A stretch of DNA of 26,986 nucleotides from an uncultured Collinsella sp. (GCA_900541245.1 UQIS01000036.1:1-26986); one strand, 5' to 3'. Counted from the stretch's first letter, positions 6,830-14,723 are shown. Notes: generated by a model from the sequence alone, not told the origin. Translations and numbers: made by a program.

Positions 6830-7462
6830 GTGCCCCAAGACCATCCGACCGATAATCCCATCCTCAATGCCGCGAGGCGCGAGCTGGCGGAACGTGCGAA
6901 AGCGACCGCTCCCCTGTGCACGGCAAACGACGCCTACAACGGACCCGCCCGCATCGTCTCGATCAACACGTCGGCACGCAAGGGCACGCGCAAGTCGCCC
7001 GTCGCCGATGGACACGACACCGTTATAGAGCAATTTGGCCTCGCCTCCGACGCACACGCCGGGCATTGGCACCGTCAGGTTTCCTTTTTGGCCGCAGAGT
7101 CCATCCAGACGGCGCAGGCCCGCGGACTCGATGTGCGCAAGGGTGACTTTGGAGAGAACTTCACAACCCGGGGCATCAACCTGCTCTCGCTCCCCTTGGG
7201 CACACAGCTCAAGCTTGGCAGCGAGGTGCTTGTCGAAATCAGCCAAATCGGCAAGGTCTGCCACACACGCTGTGCCATCTACTATCTCGCCGGCGACTGC
7301 ATCTTTCCCCACGAGGGCGTTTTCGGCGTGGTACTAAAGGGCGGAGAGGTCTACGCCGGCGACGATATCCAGGTAATCAAACTCGGCGACGGCACCTGTT
7401 CGTTCACCCCCGCCGAGGCCCTCGAAGAGATTGAGCAGGCTCGCCAGAGGGGCACGCTGTAG
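6830..7462 (+). CDS. MOSC domain protein
   Basis: 210 residues from GTG 6830, with AAAGG (6818-6822) 7 nt upstream. Residues about 40-185 form a MOSC domain: RIVSINTSARKGTRKSPV at the start, DAHAGHWHRQVSFLA (74-88), GDFGENFTTRGI (105-116) and GKVCHTRC (141-148). The conserved cysteine of MOSC proteins, thought to carry sulfur for molybdenum cofactor chemistry, corresponds to Cys144 or Cys148. Single-domain members of this size often accompany molybdopterin genes, but none is seen nearby. Here it stands alone, divergent from the ligase operon, so its substrate is unknown. The first 38 residues are an extension not typical of the core domain. Confidence 0.8.
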   Translation: MPQDHPTDNPILNAARRELAERAKATAPLCTANDAYNGPARIVSINTSARKGTRKSPVADGHDTVIEQFGLASDAHAGHWHRQVSFLAAESIQTAQARGLDVRKGDFGENFTTRGINLLSLPLGTQLKLGSEVLVEISQIGKVCHTRCAIYYLAGDCIFPHEGVFGVVLKGGEVYAGDDIQVIKLGDGTCSFTPAEALEEIEQARQRGTL

Positions 7463-7696
7463 TTATAAAACCCCACGTTGAGATGGCTTTTACAGCCCAA
7501 AACTCATCTCAAACAGGGCTCTGTAACGTTAAAGTTGAACTCTATGGTTTCTCAACAATTCATCATAACTGCAGGTCAAAGCCAAAGCCTCAAGTTCAAC
7601 TTGACCCTTTGGGACCTCTAAGGTTCAAGTTGAGGTCGAAAGCAGTAGTAGAATACCGTTCGAACCATAACCTACGATTGATTGCAGAGGGACTGG
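7463..7696 (+). promoter_or_regulatory. Intergenic region with repeated CAAGTTGAAC motifs upstream of the wall hydrolase
   Basis: This AT-richer gap holds TTGAGATG (7478-7485) with a downstream CATCTCAA, a perfect 15-bp palindrome TCAAGTTCAACTTGA (7590-7604), and related arms AAAGTTGAAC (7531-7540) and GGTTCAAGTTGA (7622-7633). TAGAAT (7649-7654) could be a -10 hexamer, placing the start about 35 nt before the ATG. The repeated motif suggests an operator or a degenerate repeat. No gene is seen. Confidence 0.35.
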
Positions 7697-8830
7697 ATGC
7701 AGCATTCGAATCATCGCACCGCAGCGCTCATTGCGTCGAAGCCGGCTCGTATCATCACGAGCGCCGCGCTCGCCGTTGCGCTGACGGCCACGCCGATGCT
7801 CTCCCCCGTTGCGGCGTATGCCGCCTCGCAGGCAACGCAGGACCAGCTTTCCGCAGCCCAGCAGAAGATCGAAGCCGCCACGAGCGCCTACAACGACGCC
7901 CGCACCAAACTCGATGACCTGCAAAAGCAGATTGACTCCAATGAGGCAAGCATCGAGGAAATCGAGGCCAAGCTTCCCGAGCAGCAGGCCAAGGCAAGCT
8001 CCGCCATGCGCGATCTGTACAAGTATCAGAAGGGCACCAATCCCATCGTGAGCTTCCTGGTCAACGCGCAGAGCCTGGGTGAGTTCATCACGACCTGCAA
8101 ATACACCAACCAGATCACGAGCTCGAGCGTCGACGAGATCGAAGAGCTCAATAACATGCAAACCGAACTCGAGCAGAACAAGGCCGAGCTCCAACAGGCC
8201 AAGTCACAGCTTGAGGCAGAGCAGAAAAACGCCGAGGATGCGCTGACGCAGGCCCAGCAGCTCCGCAGCGAGGCACAGGCAAAAGCCGAGCAGGAAAATG
8301 CCGCTGAGCTTGCCAAGCTTGAGGCCGATAAGGCCGCTGCCGCCGAGAAGCTCTCGGGCGAGGGCGTAAGCGGCAGCAATTCCAGCAGCCAGGCCACCAA
8401 CACCAACACCACCATCGACACCACGGTGAACAACGCCAATACCGGTAGCTCCGATTACGATTCGTTCATTAATGAGTGGACGAGCCGCATCGACAATTAT
8501 CTCGCCGGCTCCCCCATGGCAGGCCAGGGCTACAACTTTGCCGTCGCCGCTTGGAATACCGGTGTCGACCCCCGTTGGTCCCCCGCTATCGCCTGCATCG
8601 AGAGCACCAAGGGTGCTTATTGCGCCAATTCCTACAACGCCTGGGGCTGGAGTGCACGTGGCGGCGGTTGGCGCAGCTTTGGCAGCTGGAGCGAGGGCAT
8701 CTCCGCTCACGTTGCCTATCTGGGCGCCAACTATGGCTCCACCCTTACCCCGGCAGCGGCCAAAAAGTACTGCCCGCCCACGTGGCAGGACTGGTACAAC
8801 AAAGTCGCCGCTCAGATGAACCGCATCTAA
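7697..8830 (+). CDS. Secreted coiled-coil cell-wall hydrolase (lysozyme/transglycosylase-like C-terminus)
   Basis: 377 residues from ATG 7697, preceded by AGAGGG at 5 nt. A signal peptide runs to AYA (residues 40-42) with a basic N-region and a hydrophobic core. Residues about 45-230 are a long coiled coil rich in Ala, Glu, Gln and Lys, like the regulatory coils of PcsB/CwlO-type hydrolases. A Ser/Asn/Thr-rich linker (about 235-260) follows. The C-terminal domain has IACIESTKG, with Glu302 placed like the catalytic Glu of lytic transglycosylases, and NAWGWSARGGGWRSFGSW, typical of the lysozyme-like fold. It probably cuts glycan strands outside the cell, with the coil controlling access. A strong terminator follows; the gene appears monocistronic. 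The exact bond cut is not decided by sequence. Confidence 0.75.
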   Translation: MQHSNHRTAALIASKPARIITSAALAVALTATPMLSPVAAYAASQATQDQLSAAQQKIEAATSAYNDARTKLDDLQKQIDSNEASIEEIEAKLPEQQAKASSAMRDLYKYQKGTNPIVSFLVNAQSLGEFITTCKYTNQITSSSVDEIEELNNMQTELEQNKAELQQAKSQLEAEQKNAEDALTQAQQLRSEAQAKAEQENAAELAKLEADKAAAAEKLSGEGVSGSNSSSQATNTNTTIDTTVNNANTGSSDYDSFINEWTSRIDNYLAGSPMAGQGYNFAVAAWNTGVDPRWSPAIACIESTKGAYCANSYNAWGWSARGGGWRSFGSWSEGISAHVAYLGANYGSTLTPAAAKKYCPPTWQDWYNKVAAQMNRI

Positions 8831-8840
8831 GTGCAACTGC

Positions 8841-8864
8841 AAAGGGCCCCAACGGGGCCCTTTT
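8841..8864 (+). terminator. Terminator between convergent genes
   Basis: AAAGGGCCCC (8841-8850), loop AAC, GGGGCCCTTT (8854-8863), then TTCTTTT. A perfect 10-bp stem. The A-run on the 5' side could also let it serve the convergent kinase gene, which ends at 8868. Confidence 0.85.
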
Positions 8865-8867
8865 CTT

Positions 8868-10259
8868 TTAGGTAGCGGAGGTATCGACGACGCCGGTCGC
8901 ATTGGCAACCGCGACTATGACGATCATGCATAGGAGCAGCACACCCAATGCCTTGAGCCAGAGTTTCGCGAGTTTCTTGCCGCGATAGCTGTCGAGCAGT
9001 GCGAATCGCCGACGAAGACGGCGCTTATCGAACAGCGCAAAATGCATAAGCACCATAAGGCCATCGACAAAGAAAAAATACTCGATTATGAGAAGCCACG
9101 TCGGGTAGCTTTGGTTTGCTCCGGTGGGGTGAAAGACGGCAAAGTGACTTCCGACAAAGAACACAAGCAGCGAGAAGCAGACGAGCGTATTCCAAATGCG
9201 CCCCAGAGACTCCGGAACGCGAGAGAGCAGACCGCATGCAGCGGAGGCGGCAGGCCTAGGAAGCCCTGCAGGGTTCTGGAGCCCTTGGGGCGTCAGCACC
9301 GTCTCCGAGGCCGGAGTACGGACAGGCGCAGGCGCAGGAGGCCGCACGGGACGACTCAGGTCGTATGCTGCGTGCGTCGCCCGTCCCAACGCCTCCGCAC
9401 TCGCAAAACGCTTGGCCGGGTCGAGCGCCATCGACATGCAGACGGCATCGGCAAGTGGAGTGGGAATGCCACGCGCCTCGCATTGCTCGCGCATGTCGAG
9501 CCCTGGTTTAGGGTCGACTCCCGTCAAGCAGAAGAACAACAGGGCGCCAAGTGCGTAGACGTCGCTGCGCACACTCGTCTGCCCAAACCCATACTGCTCG
9601 GGCGGCGCATAGGGTCGCGTGCCAAACTTGACGGTGTCGGTATCGGCGCCATCGCGCCATACGCGGGCGATCCCCAAGTCGATAATCACCAGCGATGAAA
9701 ATGTCAGGCCGTCATCAGGCGTATAGTTGGCACCCGTCACGATGATATTCGACGGCTTGAGGTCACGATGGATCACCGGCGCCGACGTCTCCCCCGCCAT
9801 TGCAAAACCGGCGTGGAGCTCGCCCACGGCATCGCATAGGGCAGGATACAATTCGTGCGCATAATCGGGGGTGGCTCCCAGACGGTCCACCAGCGCCCCG
9901 AGTGTCTCCCCTTCGATGTATTCCATAACCACGTTGAGCTCGTCGCCCACACGACGACAATCGACGATTCTGGGCAGGTGCTCAAAACGCCTGCCTGCCC
10001 GCTGGGCGGCAAACAGACGCTCGTATGCCCCGCCGATTTGAGCCGAAGCATCGATGCGTTTACGGACAAAGGGGCCGAGCGAACCACCGCCGGTTCCTTC
10101 AAAGTACACGAGCTCGGTTGTTTCAACGGACGAGCGCTTAAGTACACGCTCCACGCGATAGCTGTCGTCGCGATCGAGCGACGCCAGGTGCTCGGCAAGC
10201 GCTGCAGTCAGCTCGTCATCGGAATATGTTGGGGTCTGAGTATCCATAGCCTCCATCAT
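8868..10259 (-). CDS. Membrane-anchored Hanks-type Ser/Thr protein kinase
   Basis: About 463 residues. The N-terminal kinase domain carries the ATP lysine in FVRKRID (67), the catalytic loop HRDLKPSN (164-171), the Mg motif as DLG instead of DFG (194-196) and APPEQYG in place of APE (218-224). The domain looks active despite these substitutions. A Pro-rich linker (about 305-340) leads to three predicted membrane helices (about 356-376, 388-410, 434-456), so the kinase faces the cytoplasm with no large extracellular sensor. Start is uncertain: ATG 10259, 10256, 10247 and GTG 10277 all lack a well-spaced SD. It lies downstream of a small HTH protein and a lipoprotein on the same strand, perhaps one signalling unit. 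Confidence 0.85.
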   Translation of the reverse strand: MMEAMDTQTPTYSDDELTAALAEHLASLDRDDSYRVERVLKRSSVETTELVYFEGTGGGSLGPFVRKRIDASAQIGGAYERLFAAQRAGRRFEHLPRIVDCRRVGDELNVVMEYIEGETLGALVDRLGATPDYAHELYPALCDAVGELHAGFAMAGETSAPVIHRDLKPSNIIVTGANYTPDDGLTFSSLVIIDLGIARVWRDGADTDTVKFGTRPYAPPEQYGFGQTSVRSDVYALGALLFFCLTGVDPKPGLDMREQCEARGIPTPLADAVCMSMALDPAKRFASAEALGRATHAAYDLSRPVRPPAPAPVRTPASETVLTPQGLQNPAGLPRPAASAACGLLSRVPESLGRIWNTLVCFSLLVFFVGSHFAVFHPTGANQSYPTWLLIIEYFFFVDGLMVLMHFALFDKRRLRRRFALLDSYRGKKLAKLWLKALGVLLLCMIVIVAVANATGVVDTSAT

Positions 10260-10345
10260 AGCGCAGGGCGCAGACACCCCACGGCATCCGCGCCCCGTTC
10301 GTTTGCATCGTTGTTCGGCAGCTCCGCCGGCTCAGATATCAGCCG

Positions 10346-10768
10346 CTAACTCACCGTCTCCTCGTCAAAGCGATACAGCTCCTCGTTGACCTTTTGGAGG
10401 CTGCACCCGCGATCGATGCAAAAGATGATAATCGCATCGCGGCGGTCCTTGCAGTTAAGGACGCTTACCCCTGCAGCCGTCAGCGCACGGTTGGTCTCTT
10501 TGAGCGTCAGCGCCATCGCAAAGGCAATCTGCAGCACCTTATTGCGACTCGGATGACGCGCACCGGTAAAGATCTGATAGCCAAAGGTCTCATTGAGATC
10601 GGCCATACGAACCACGCGCGAGCGCTCCAAGCCCTTTTCCTGCAGTAGCCGCTTCAGATAGTCCGAAAGCGACGGGGCGGCAAAGTCGTGTTCTTTGATA
10701 TAGCCATCGATGTTTGGCGCGTCGAGAAGCTCATTGAGTAACTCGTCAGTCAGCTTTTTATCGGGCAT
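10346..10768 (-). CDS. Small HTH (XRE-like) protein next to the kinase
   Basis: 140 residues from ATG 10768, with GGGAGGTGAGG just upstream. Residues 35-100 read as a helix-turn-helix of the XRE type: LSDYLKRLLQEKGLERSRVVRMADL, then FGYQIFTGARHPSRNKVLQIAFAM. The C-terminal part (105-135, KDRRDAIIIFCIDRG) is a conserved tail I associate with small regulators found beside Ser/Thr kinase genes in gut Firmicutes and Coriobacteria. It ends 86 nt before the kinase start and begins 39 nt after the lipoprotein stop. The likely role is DNA binding, possibly as partner or substrate of the kinase; the latter is inference from position only. Confidence 0.65.
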   Translation of the reverse strand: MPDKKLTDELLNELLDAPNIDGYIKEHDFAAPSLSDYLKRLLQEKGLERSRVVRMADLNETFGYQIFTGARHPSRNKVLQIAFAMALTLKETNRALTAAGVSVLNCKDRRDAIIIFCIDRGCSLQKVNEELYRFDEETVS

Positions 10769-10807
10769 ACGACCTCACCTCCCATACGGCGCAACGGTAG
10801 CGACATG

Positions 10808-11350
10808 CTAGGCCAACACCCAGCTTGCAGTGGCAGACTTATCAAACATGTTGGCAAAATACAGTGCCTTCTTGATATCGCCATCAAAGTAGATATTGCC
10901 CGCCACAGAGCCGCCAGCGGCAAGGGTACCAGACTGTAGCTCATCGGAGCCCTCGCTGTAGTAACCCTGATTCTGCTGAGCGCCGTTGGCGTCCTCGCCC
11001 TTCCAGTCGTAGATGTTGTAATCTGCGCCCTCATCGCCATTGTTGACGTACGTGACGTGAATGCCCGTCATGGTCGAACCGTCATAATTTGTGAGGCCGG
11101 GCTGGACGGAATCGACAACGACGGAAAGACCGGCAGCCGTGGTCACCGTCGCACCAACCGCCAGGTCAGTCGTAGACTGCTCTTCCTTCTTCACCTCTTC
11201 CTTCTTGTCGCCATCACCAGCGTCCTCGGTGACGGTCGCCTTATCGCTACCACAACCGGCAAGAAGACCGGCAGTCCCCAAGGCGACGGTGGCGAATGCG
11301 CCCAGTGCAGCGCGACGGCTCAGCAGCACTTCGTTTTCGAGCTTATTCAT
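10808..11350 (-). CDS. Lipoprotein with a DUF4352-like domain
   Basis: 180 residues from ATG 11350 (AAGGA 6 nt upstream); ATG 11353 is an alternative. The signal has a twin-Arg-like SRRAALGAFATVALGTAG and a lipobox LLAGC with the lipidated Cys near residue 33. A Lys/Glu/Asp-rich linker (about 40-58) is followed by a small beta domain (TTAAGLSVVVDSVQPG, GIHVTYVNNGDE) resembling the immunoglobulin-like DUF4352/telokin-like extracellular domains. It is anchored on the outer face of the membrane. Its 5' leader forms a large hairpin that contains the SD, so translation may be regulated. It heads a possible operon with the HTH protein and kinase. Confidence 0.7.
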   Translation of the reverse strand: MNKLENEVLLSRRAALGAFATVALGTAGLLAGCGSDKATVTEDAGDGDKKEEVKKEEQSTTDLAVGATVTTAAGLSVVVDSVQPGLTNYDGSTMTGIHVTYVNNGDEGADYNIYDWKGEDANGAQQNQGYYSEGSDELQSGTLAAGGSVAGNIYFDGDIKKALYFANMFDKSATASWVLA

Positions 11351-11356
11351 CATGCA

Positions 11357-11408
11357 TCCTTCCTACGATCCGGCTACCGTGCCGGCACACAGCACATCGT
11401 AGGAAGGA
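11357..11408 (-). promoter_or_regulatory. 5' leader hairpin enclosing the lipoprotein SD
   Basis: TCCTTCCTACGAT (11357-11369) and ATCGTAGGAAGGA (11396-11408) are perfect 13-bp inverted copies. Inside them CCGGC (11370-11374) and GCCGG (11381-11385) add a second stem. In the mRNA (minus strand) the 3' arm includes the AGGAAGGA ribosome binding site 6 nt from the ATG, so the SD is fully base-paired in the folded state. TTAGCT-GAG-AGCTAA (11424-11438) is a further palindrome just upstream. Confidence 0.6.
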
Positions 11409-11537
11409 TTAAACTTGAATTCATTAGCTGAGAGCTAAGGTTGCCATATAGAAGAGCATGAAGCGCGTGTCCATCGCCGATGACACCTCGAGGCTTGCCA
11501 ACATCGTTCTTAATTTTATAAACTGGAATTGTTACAC

Positions 11538-12005
11538 TTAAAAAAGCGGAATTTCACCGTCATAGTTTTCTGCTTTTTCCAATAGCGGTCCTTTAGCCCC
11601 CATCGTAAACGCGATGTCGCTGCTGCGGATAGAGAGCAGCTCCATTCCGGGTCTCACCTTCAAAAAGTCCATCATTTTCTTCGTAAGAAGAATTTGCCCC
11701 TCCTGTGAAATCTCTATCCAGCAGTAGGAACGCCCCTTGTATTTAATAAATTCGCCAGAACCTGCTGAGTAGTCAAGCAACGGTGGAGTATCGTCCAAAA
11801 TGTGACCAAGCTTTGACGGATGCAAAAGGCCTTTCCGGGTGACGCAGAAGCCACCGGTAATCTTACTTCCGGTAAAAAGATATACTTTTCCTTCATCTGC
11901 AATGTGATATTCTTCCATTGCCTGCGGTGGAATCCGCAATGTTCCATCCGTCCGAATGAGTGATTTCCCGAAAATAAATTTTCCTCCCTTATTCATTTGT
12001 GGCAT
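11538..12005 (-). CDS. AbrB/SpoVT-like protein with two repeats, probably horizontally acquired
   Basis: 155 residues from ATG 12005, with a strong SD (AGGAGGTG). Two related segments are visible: residues about 12-55 (SLIRTDGTLRIPPQAMEEYHI) and about 95-145 (CWIEISQEGQILLTKKMMDFLKV, then GPLLEKA). Both follow the pattern of AbrB-type swapped-hairpin domains, in which a short strand with G.l.IP leads into a helix. Such proteins bind DNA or act as antitoxins; no toxin partner is seen beside it. The gene is far AT-richer than its neighbours and uses A/T-ending codons, which suggests arrival from a low-GC Firmicute. Function is unknown beyond the fold guess. Confidence 0.6.
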   Translation of the reverse strand: MPQMNKGGKFIFGKSLIRTDGTLRIPPQAMEEYHIADEGKVYLFTGSKITGGFCVTRKGLLHPSKLGHILDDTPPLLDYSAGSGEFIKYKGRSYCWIEISQEGQILLTKKMMDFLKVRPGMELLSIRSSDIAFTMGAKGPLLEKAENYDGEIPLF

Positions 12006-12205
12006 AAAAACACCTCCTGAAATACCGATTTTCCAACAATACAAGCAGGAAATTTTTTATCATCTGTATTTTTTTCTTTTTCTTATGAGTCGAACCCAAG
12101 CAAAGAAATGAAGAACCAAGACATAACCATGCTATAGCCATAGAACTTTCATTTCCACTCGTAAAGCCAATAGCTGACGCTATGAAAAACAGAACTGATG
12201 CAATG
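12006..12205. other. AT-rich spacer at the right side of the acquired island
   Basis: About 200 bp of AT-rich sequence between the AbrB-like gene and a GC-rich gene remnant. It holds runs of T (near 12069-12084) and the AbrB-gene SD, with no credible frame on either strand. The sharp base-composition change near 12205 probably marks an insertion boundary. Confidence 0.4.
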
Positions 12206-12391
12206 TAAAAAATCGAGCGAGCCTACAAACTCGAGCAGGAAATGGCCGTGGTCGAGCGCGACGTTGACACGCTTTTGCGATGAGCTGGCATGGGGCTGGC
12301 GATCGCGGCCTGCATCCCCGTGTTGCTGGCGGCGGCACTCTCACGCCAAACGCTTGCGCATTCGGATTGCTACACAACGAATGAAACATAT
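12206..12391 (+). pseudogene. Remnant of a gene encoding a helix-then-membrane C-terminus
   Basis: One plus-strand frame reads IERAYKLEQEMAVVERDVD and TLLR, then TGA (12281-12283), then in the same frame AGMGLAIAACIPVLLAAALS before drifting into unlikely residues and a stop. The first part is a charged amphipathic helix, the second a transmembrane segment. There is no start codon or SD, and the upstream edge meets the AT-rich island. It looks like the decayed tail of a membrane-associated protein cut by the island's insertion. The identity of the parent gene is unknown. Confidence 0.45.
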
Positions 12392-12456
12392 TGACGTGGA
12401 GCGCTGTTCATTCAGAGTCCGCCCCCTCGCCTCATCCTCAAGAGGCTCATCGAAGC

Positions 12457-12780
12457 CTACCCCACCGTGACGGATTCCCCGGTAAAGGTGCTCACAAGTA
12501 ACAGGATAAAGAAGGCCAAATAACTGATGCTCAATAGGTAGGCGACGACCAAAAAGATAGTCCATCCAACATTGGTTTTACCGTCGGCACGACGTTGCTC
12601 GCGGCAACGATAGAGCCAAATCGTCACACCAATAGCAGCAATCAGCAACACGAGTGCCGCCGCGGCCAGTCCAGCAAGCGCAAACATCACGCCAATGCTC
12701 ACAGCAATAACCGGGAGCAGCAGCAACCCACACCCGCATCCACCCGGACTATACACGGCAGTCTGTCGGCGTCGCCCCAT
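12457..12780 (-). CDS. Small membrane protein of unknown function
   Basis: 107 residues from ATG 12780, chosen because GGAG lies 5 nt upstream; a GTG at 12810 has no SD. The N-terminus is basic (MGRRRQ), then a Gly/Cys stretch (GGCGCGLLLLP) opens a hydrophobic hairpin of about two helices (residues 20-62). A charged loop (YRCREQRRADGKTN) and a third helix (about 75-100) follow. It lies 29 nt downstream of higA on the same strand and may share its transcript. I do not recognise the family. Confidence 0.55.
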   Translation of the reverse strand: MGRRRQTAVYSPGGCGCGLLLLPVIAVSIGVMFALAGLAAAALVLLIAAIGVTIWLYRCREQRRADGKTNVGWTIFLVVAYLLSISYLAFFILLLVSTFTGESVTVG

Positions 12781-12809
12781 CGTCACTCCAACCTCAACAT
12801 CTTTGAACA

Positions 12810-13151
12810 CTACAATGCGATAGCCTGCTGGACAGGAATGATCTTATCCAGTTCCGGTTCGATGCGCCTCTTCTCCGCCTCGAGATCAAACGTTATCTGG
12901 GCGCGCAGCCAATAACCATCCGTCAGGCCAAAGTAGCGACAAAGGCGAAGGTCGGTGTCGGCCGTCACACGACGCCTCCCCAAGACAATCTGCCCAATGC
13001 GTTGAGCCGGAATCCCGGTCTCCTTAGCAAGGCGATATTGAGAAATGCCCATAGGGACAAGAAATTCCTCTTTGAGAAGCTCGCCAGGAGTCACCGGCGG
13101 CAGCAAATCGGGCGCAGTCTCATCACTTGTGATAATCGACGATTTCGACAT
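12810..13151 (-). CDS. higA: HigA-type antitoxin
   Basis: 113 residues, start ATG 13151. LPPVTPGELLKEEFLVPMG followed by ISQYRLAKETGIPAQRIGQIVLGRRRVTADTDLRL is the standard HigA/VapI XRE helix-turn-helix that neutralises HigB and binds the operon promoter. The gene overlaps the 3' end of higB by 29 nt in another frame, which ensures translational coupling. The SD is modest (AGGGG 10 nt upstream). The C-terminal part (FDLEAEKRRIEPELDKIIPV) is the typical charged tail. Confidence 0.88.
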   Translation of the reverse strand: MSKSSIITSDETAPDLLPPVTPGELLKEEFLVPMGISQYRLAKETGIPAQRIGQIVLGRRRVTADTDLRLCRYFGLTDGYWLRAQITFDLEAEKRRIEPELDKIIPVQQAIAL

Positions 13152-13404
13152 TCCAAGCCATCCCCTGTCTCCACTCAAAACAGACCCGATAGCGCTCATT
13201 GACACGGATACTATATTGACCGGCGCGATCGCCCTTCAACGCTTCAAGACGATTGCCTGGCGGAACGCGAAGATCATCAAGCGAAGCGCAGATCTGCAGT
13301 TGGCGAATCTTCCTCAAGGCGACCCGCTCAAAAGGAATGAACTTCCTAATCCGCGTACCCATTGCAAAGCGTTCAGTGTCTCCATCTTTATATGATGCAA
13401 TCAT
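13123..13404 (-). CDS. higB: HigB-type mRNA interferase toxin
   Basis: 93 residues, start ATG 13404 with AAGG 7 nt upstream. The fold pattern is that of RelE/HigB toxins: RIRKFIPFERVALRKIRQLQICASLDDL, then PPGNRLEALKGDRAGQYSIRVNERYRVCFEW and a C-terminal VEIVDYHK. HigB cleaves mRNA on the ribosome; the Arg/Tyr-rich GQYSIRVNERYRVCF strand and final DYHK carry the usual active-site positions. The toxin gene comes first, as is normal for higBA. Confidence 0.88.
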   Translation of the reverse strand: MIASYKDGDTERFAMGTRIRKFIPFERVALRKIRQLQICASLDDLRVPPGNRLEALKGDRAGQYSIRVNERYRVCFEWRQGMAWNVEIVDYHK

Positions 13405-13415
13405 AGTATCGCCTT

Positions 13416-13461
13416 ACGTTAATAACGTCAAACGTTTCTATAGGCTTACATCTCTATTATA
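13416..13461 (-). promoter_or_regulatory. higBA promoter and operator palindromes
   Basis: A consensus -10 TATAAT (plus 13456-13461) precedes higB by about 50 nt; no clear -35 is seen. Between it and the SD are ACGTT-AAT-AACGT (13416-13428) and the perfect palindrome AAACGTTT (13430-13437), three AACGT half-sites in all. They are likely HigA operator sites for autoregulation. Confidence 0.5.
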
Positions 13462-13504
13462 CCGTACATCTGTTCGTGTTTTCTAGACAGGTATCCTTCG
13501 ACAC

Positions 13505-14692
13505 TTAAGCAAGCAAAAGCAATCGTTTATAGACATCGAGGCCCTTGAGTAGGATTTCCTCGTCAAAGAGCATGGTATCAGTATGCAGGGCACTTGTGGC
13601 ATAGGCAGGGCAGCCCTCGGCGTCGCTCGGATTATCCCGACTGGCAGGAACGCCCGTGCCCAGCAAGAAGAACACGCCCGGCAGATGGCGCTGGTAGAAC
13701 GCGAAATCCTCGGCAATCAGCAGCGGCTCGTCCACGAGTTGCAGCTCGGACAAGGCAGGCGCAATGTGGGCAAACAGCTCGGGGTCGTTATCGACTGGCG
13801 GATAGCCCTCGGCAAAGTCGAGGTCGTACGTGCAGCCCGTTGCGGCGCAGGCCTCGTCCAGCACGCGGCGCACGCCCTCGCGCGCACGGTCAAACATGTC
13901 ATCCGTAAACACGCGCAGGCTGCCAGCGACATGCGCCTCCCCCGCAACCGCATTGCAGACGGTGCCGGCCTGCAGCAGGCCGAACTTGCCAATGCAGGGC
14001 TCGTCGGCACCCAACTCGTCCATCAGTTCGCGCTCGGCAACCAAAAACTTGGCTGCTGCCAGCGCCGCGTCGTGCGATTCCTCGACTGGAACGCCGTAAG
14101 TCTTGGCGATATGGATGCTTGTCCCGTGAATGTGCACGTGCGTTTCACTCGAGCGCGCCAGCAGCGGACCAGAACAGCTCACCAACGTGTTCGCAGGCAG
14201 GTCGGGCCATACGTGGAACCCGAAGATACGGTCTGCCCCGTAGCGCTCAAACACCCCACTCTCACAAACTGTCTTGGCGCCACCGGTCGTCTCCTCGGCC
14301 GGCTGGAACACAAAGAGCACGTTGCGCTTGATGGCACCCGGTTGCTCACGAATCGTGCGATCGACAAAGGTCGCCGCCGCAAGCGCCATGGCCATGTGTC
14401 CATCGTGTCCGCAAGCGTGCATCTTTCCGGGATGTGTCGAGGCAAAGGCCGCGCCCGTCGCCTCCGCGATGGGAAGCGCGTCCATATCGGCGCGAATCGC
14501 CGTGGCATGCGCGGCGCCCGTGCCAGCGTCGAAGAAGGCGCAGACGCAGCTCGGACAGGGATGGGTCACCTCGCAGGCAAGCGGGGCGAGCACGCCCTCG
14601 ATATAGGCGATGGTTTGCGGAAGATCGAAGTCGAGCTCCGGAATGCGATGCAGGTCGCGACGATAGCGACGGAGTTCTTGGAGCTCGGTCAT
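13505..14692 (-). CDS. M20 family amidohydrolase, candidate N-acetyldiaminopimelate deacetylase
   Basis: 395 residues; ATG 14692 has AAAGGA 6 nt upstream, and longer frames do not. Metal-site motifs of M20D amidohydrolases are present: RADMDALPI (67-75), MHACGHDGHMA (91-101, with the metal-binding Cys94 and His96), PAEETTGGAK (131-140, catalytic Glu133 and metal Glu134) and His160. The family removes acyl groups from amino acids such as hippurate, N-acetylcysteine or N-acetyl-LL-diaminopimelate. Its position directly opposite the lysine riboswitch and the dap operon, together with an acetyl-transferring DapH, makes the last substrate the best guess. The family call is firm; the substrate is inferred from context. 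Confidence 0.75.
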   Translation of the reverse strand: MTELQELRRYRRDLHRIPELDFDLPQTIAYIEGVLAPLACEVTHPCPSCVCAFFDAGTGAAHATAIRADMDALPIAEATGAAFASTHPGKMHACGHDGHMAMALAAATFVDRTIREQPGAIKRNVLFVFQPAEETTGGAKTVCESGVFERYGADRIFGFHVWPDLPANTLVSCSGPLLARSSETHVHIHGTSIHIAKTYGVPVEESHDAALAAAKFLVAERELMDELGADEPCIGKFGLLQAGTVCNAVAGEAHVAGSLRVFTDDMFDRAREGVRRVLDEACAATGCTYDLDFAEGYPPVDNDPELFAHIAPALSELQLVDEPLLIAEDFAFYQRHLPGVFFLLGTGVPASRDNPSDAEGCPAYATSALHTDTMLFDEEILLKGLDVYKRLLLLA

Positions 14693-14723
14693 AAAGGATC
14701 CTTTCATGGGGCATATCCATTCA

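Noticed and set aside
7463..7696. The repeated CAAGTTGAAC motifs as a CRISPR remnant
   Set aside because: The copies are short, differ in orientation and spacing, and there are no cas genes in the window.
12281..12283. In-frame TGA as selenocysteine in the small fragment at 12206-12391
   Set aside because: The fragment has no start codon or SD and decays further downstream; no SECIS-like structure was noticed.
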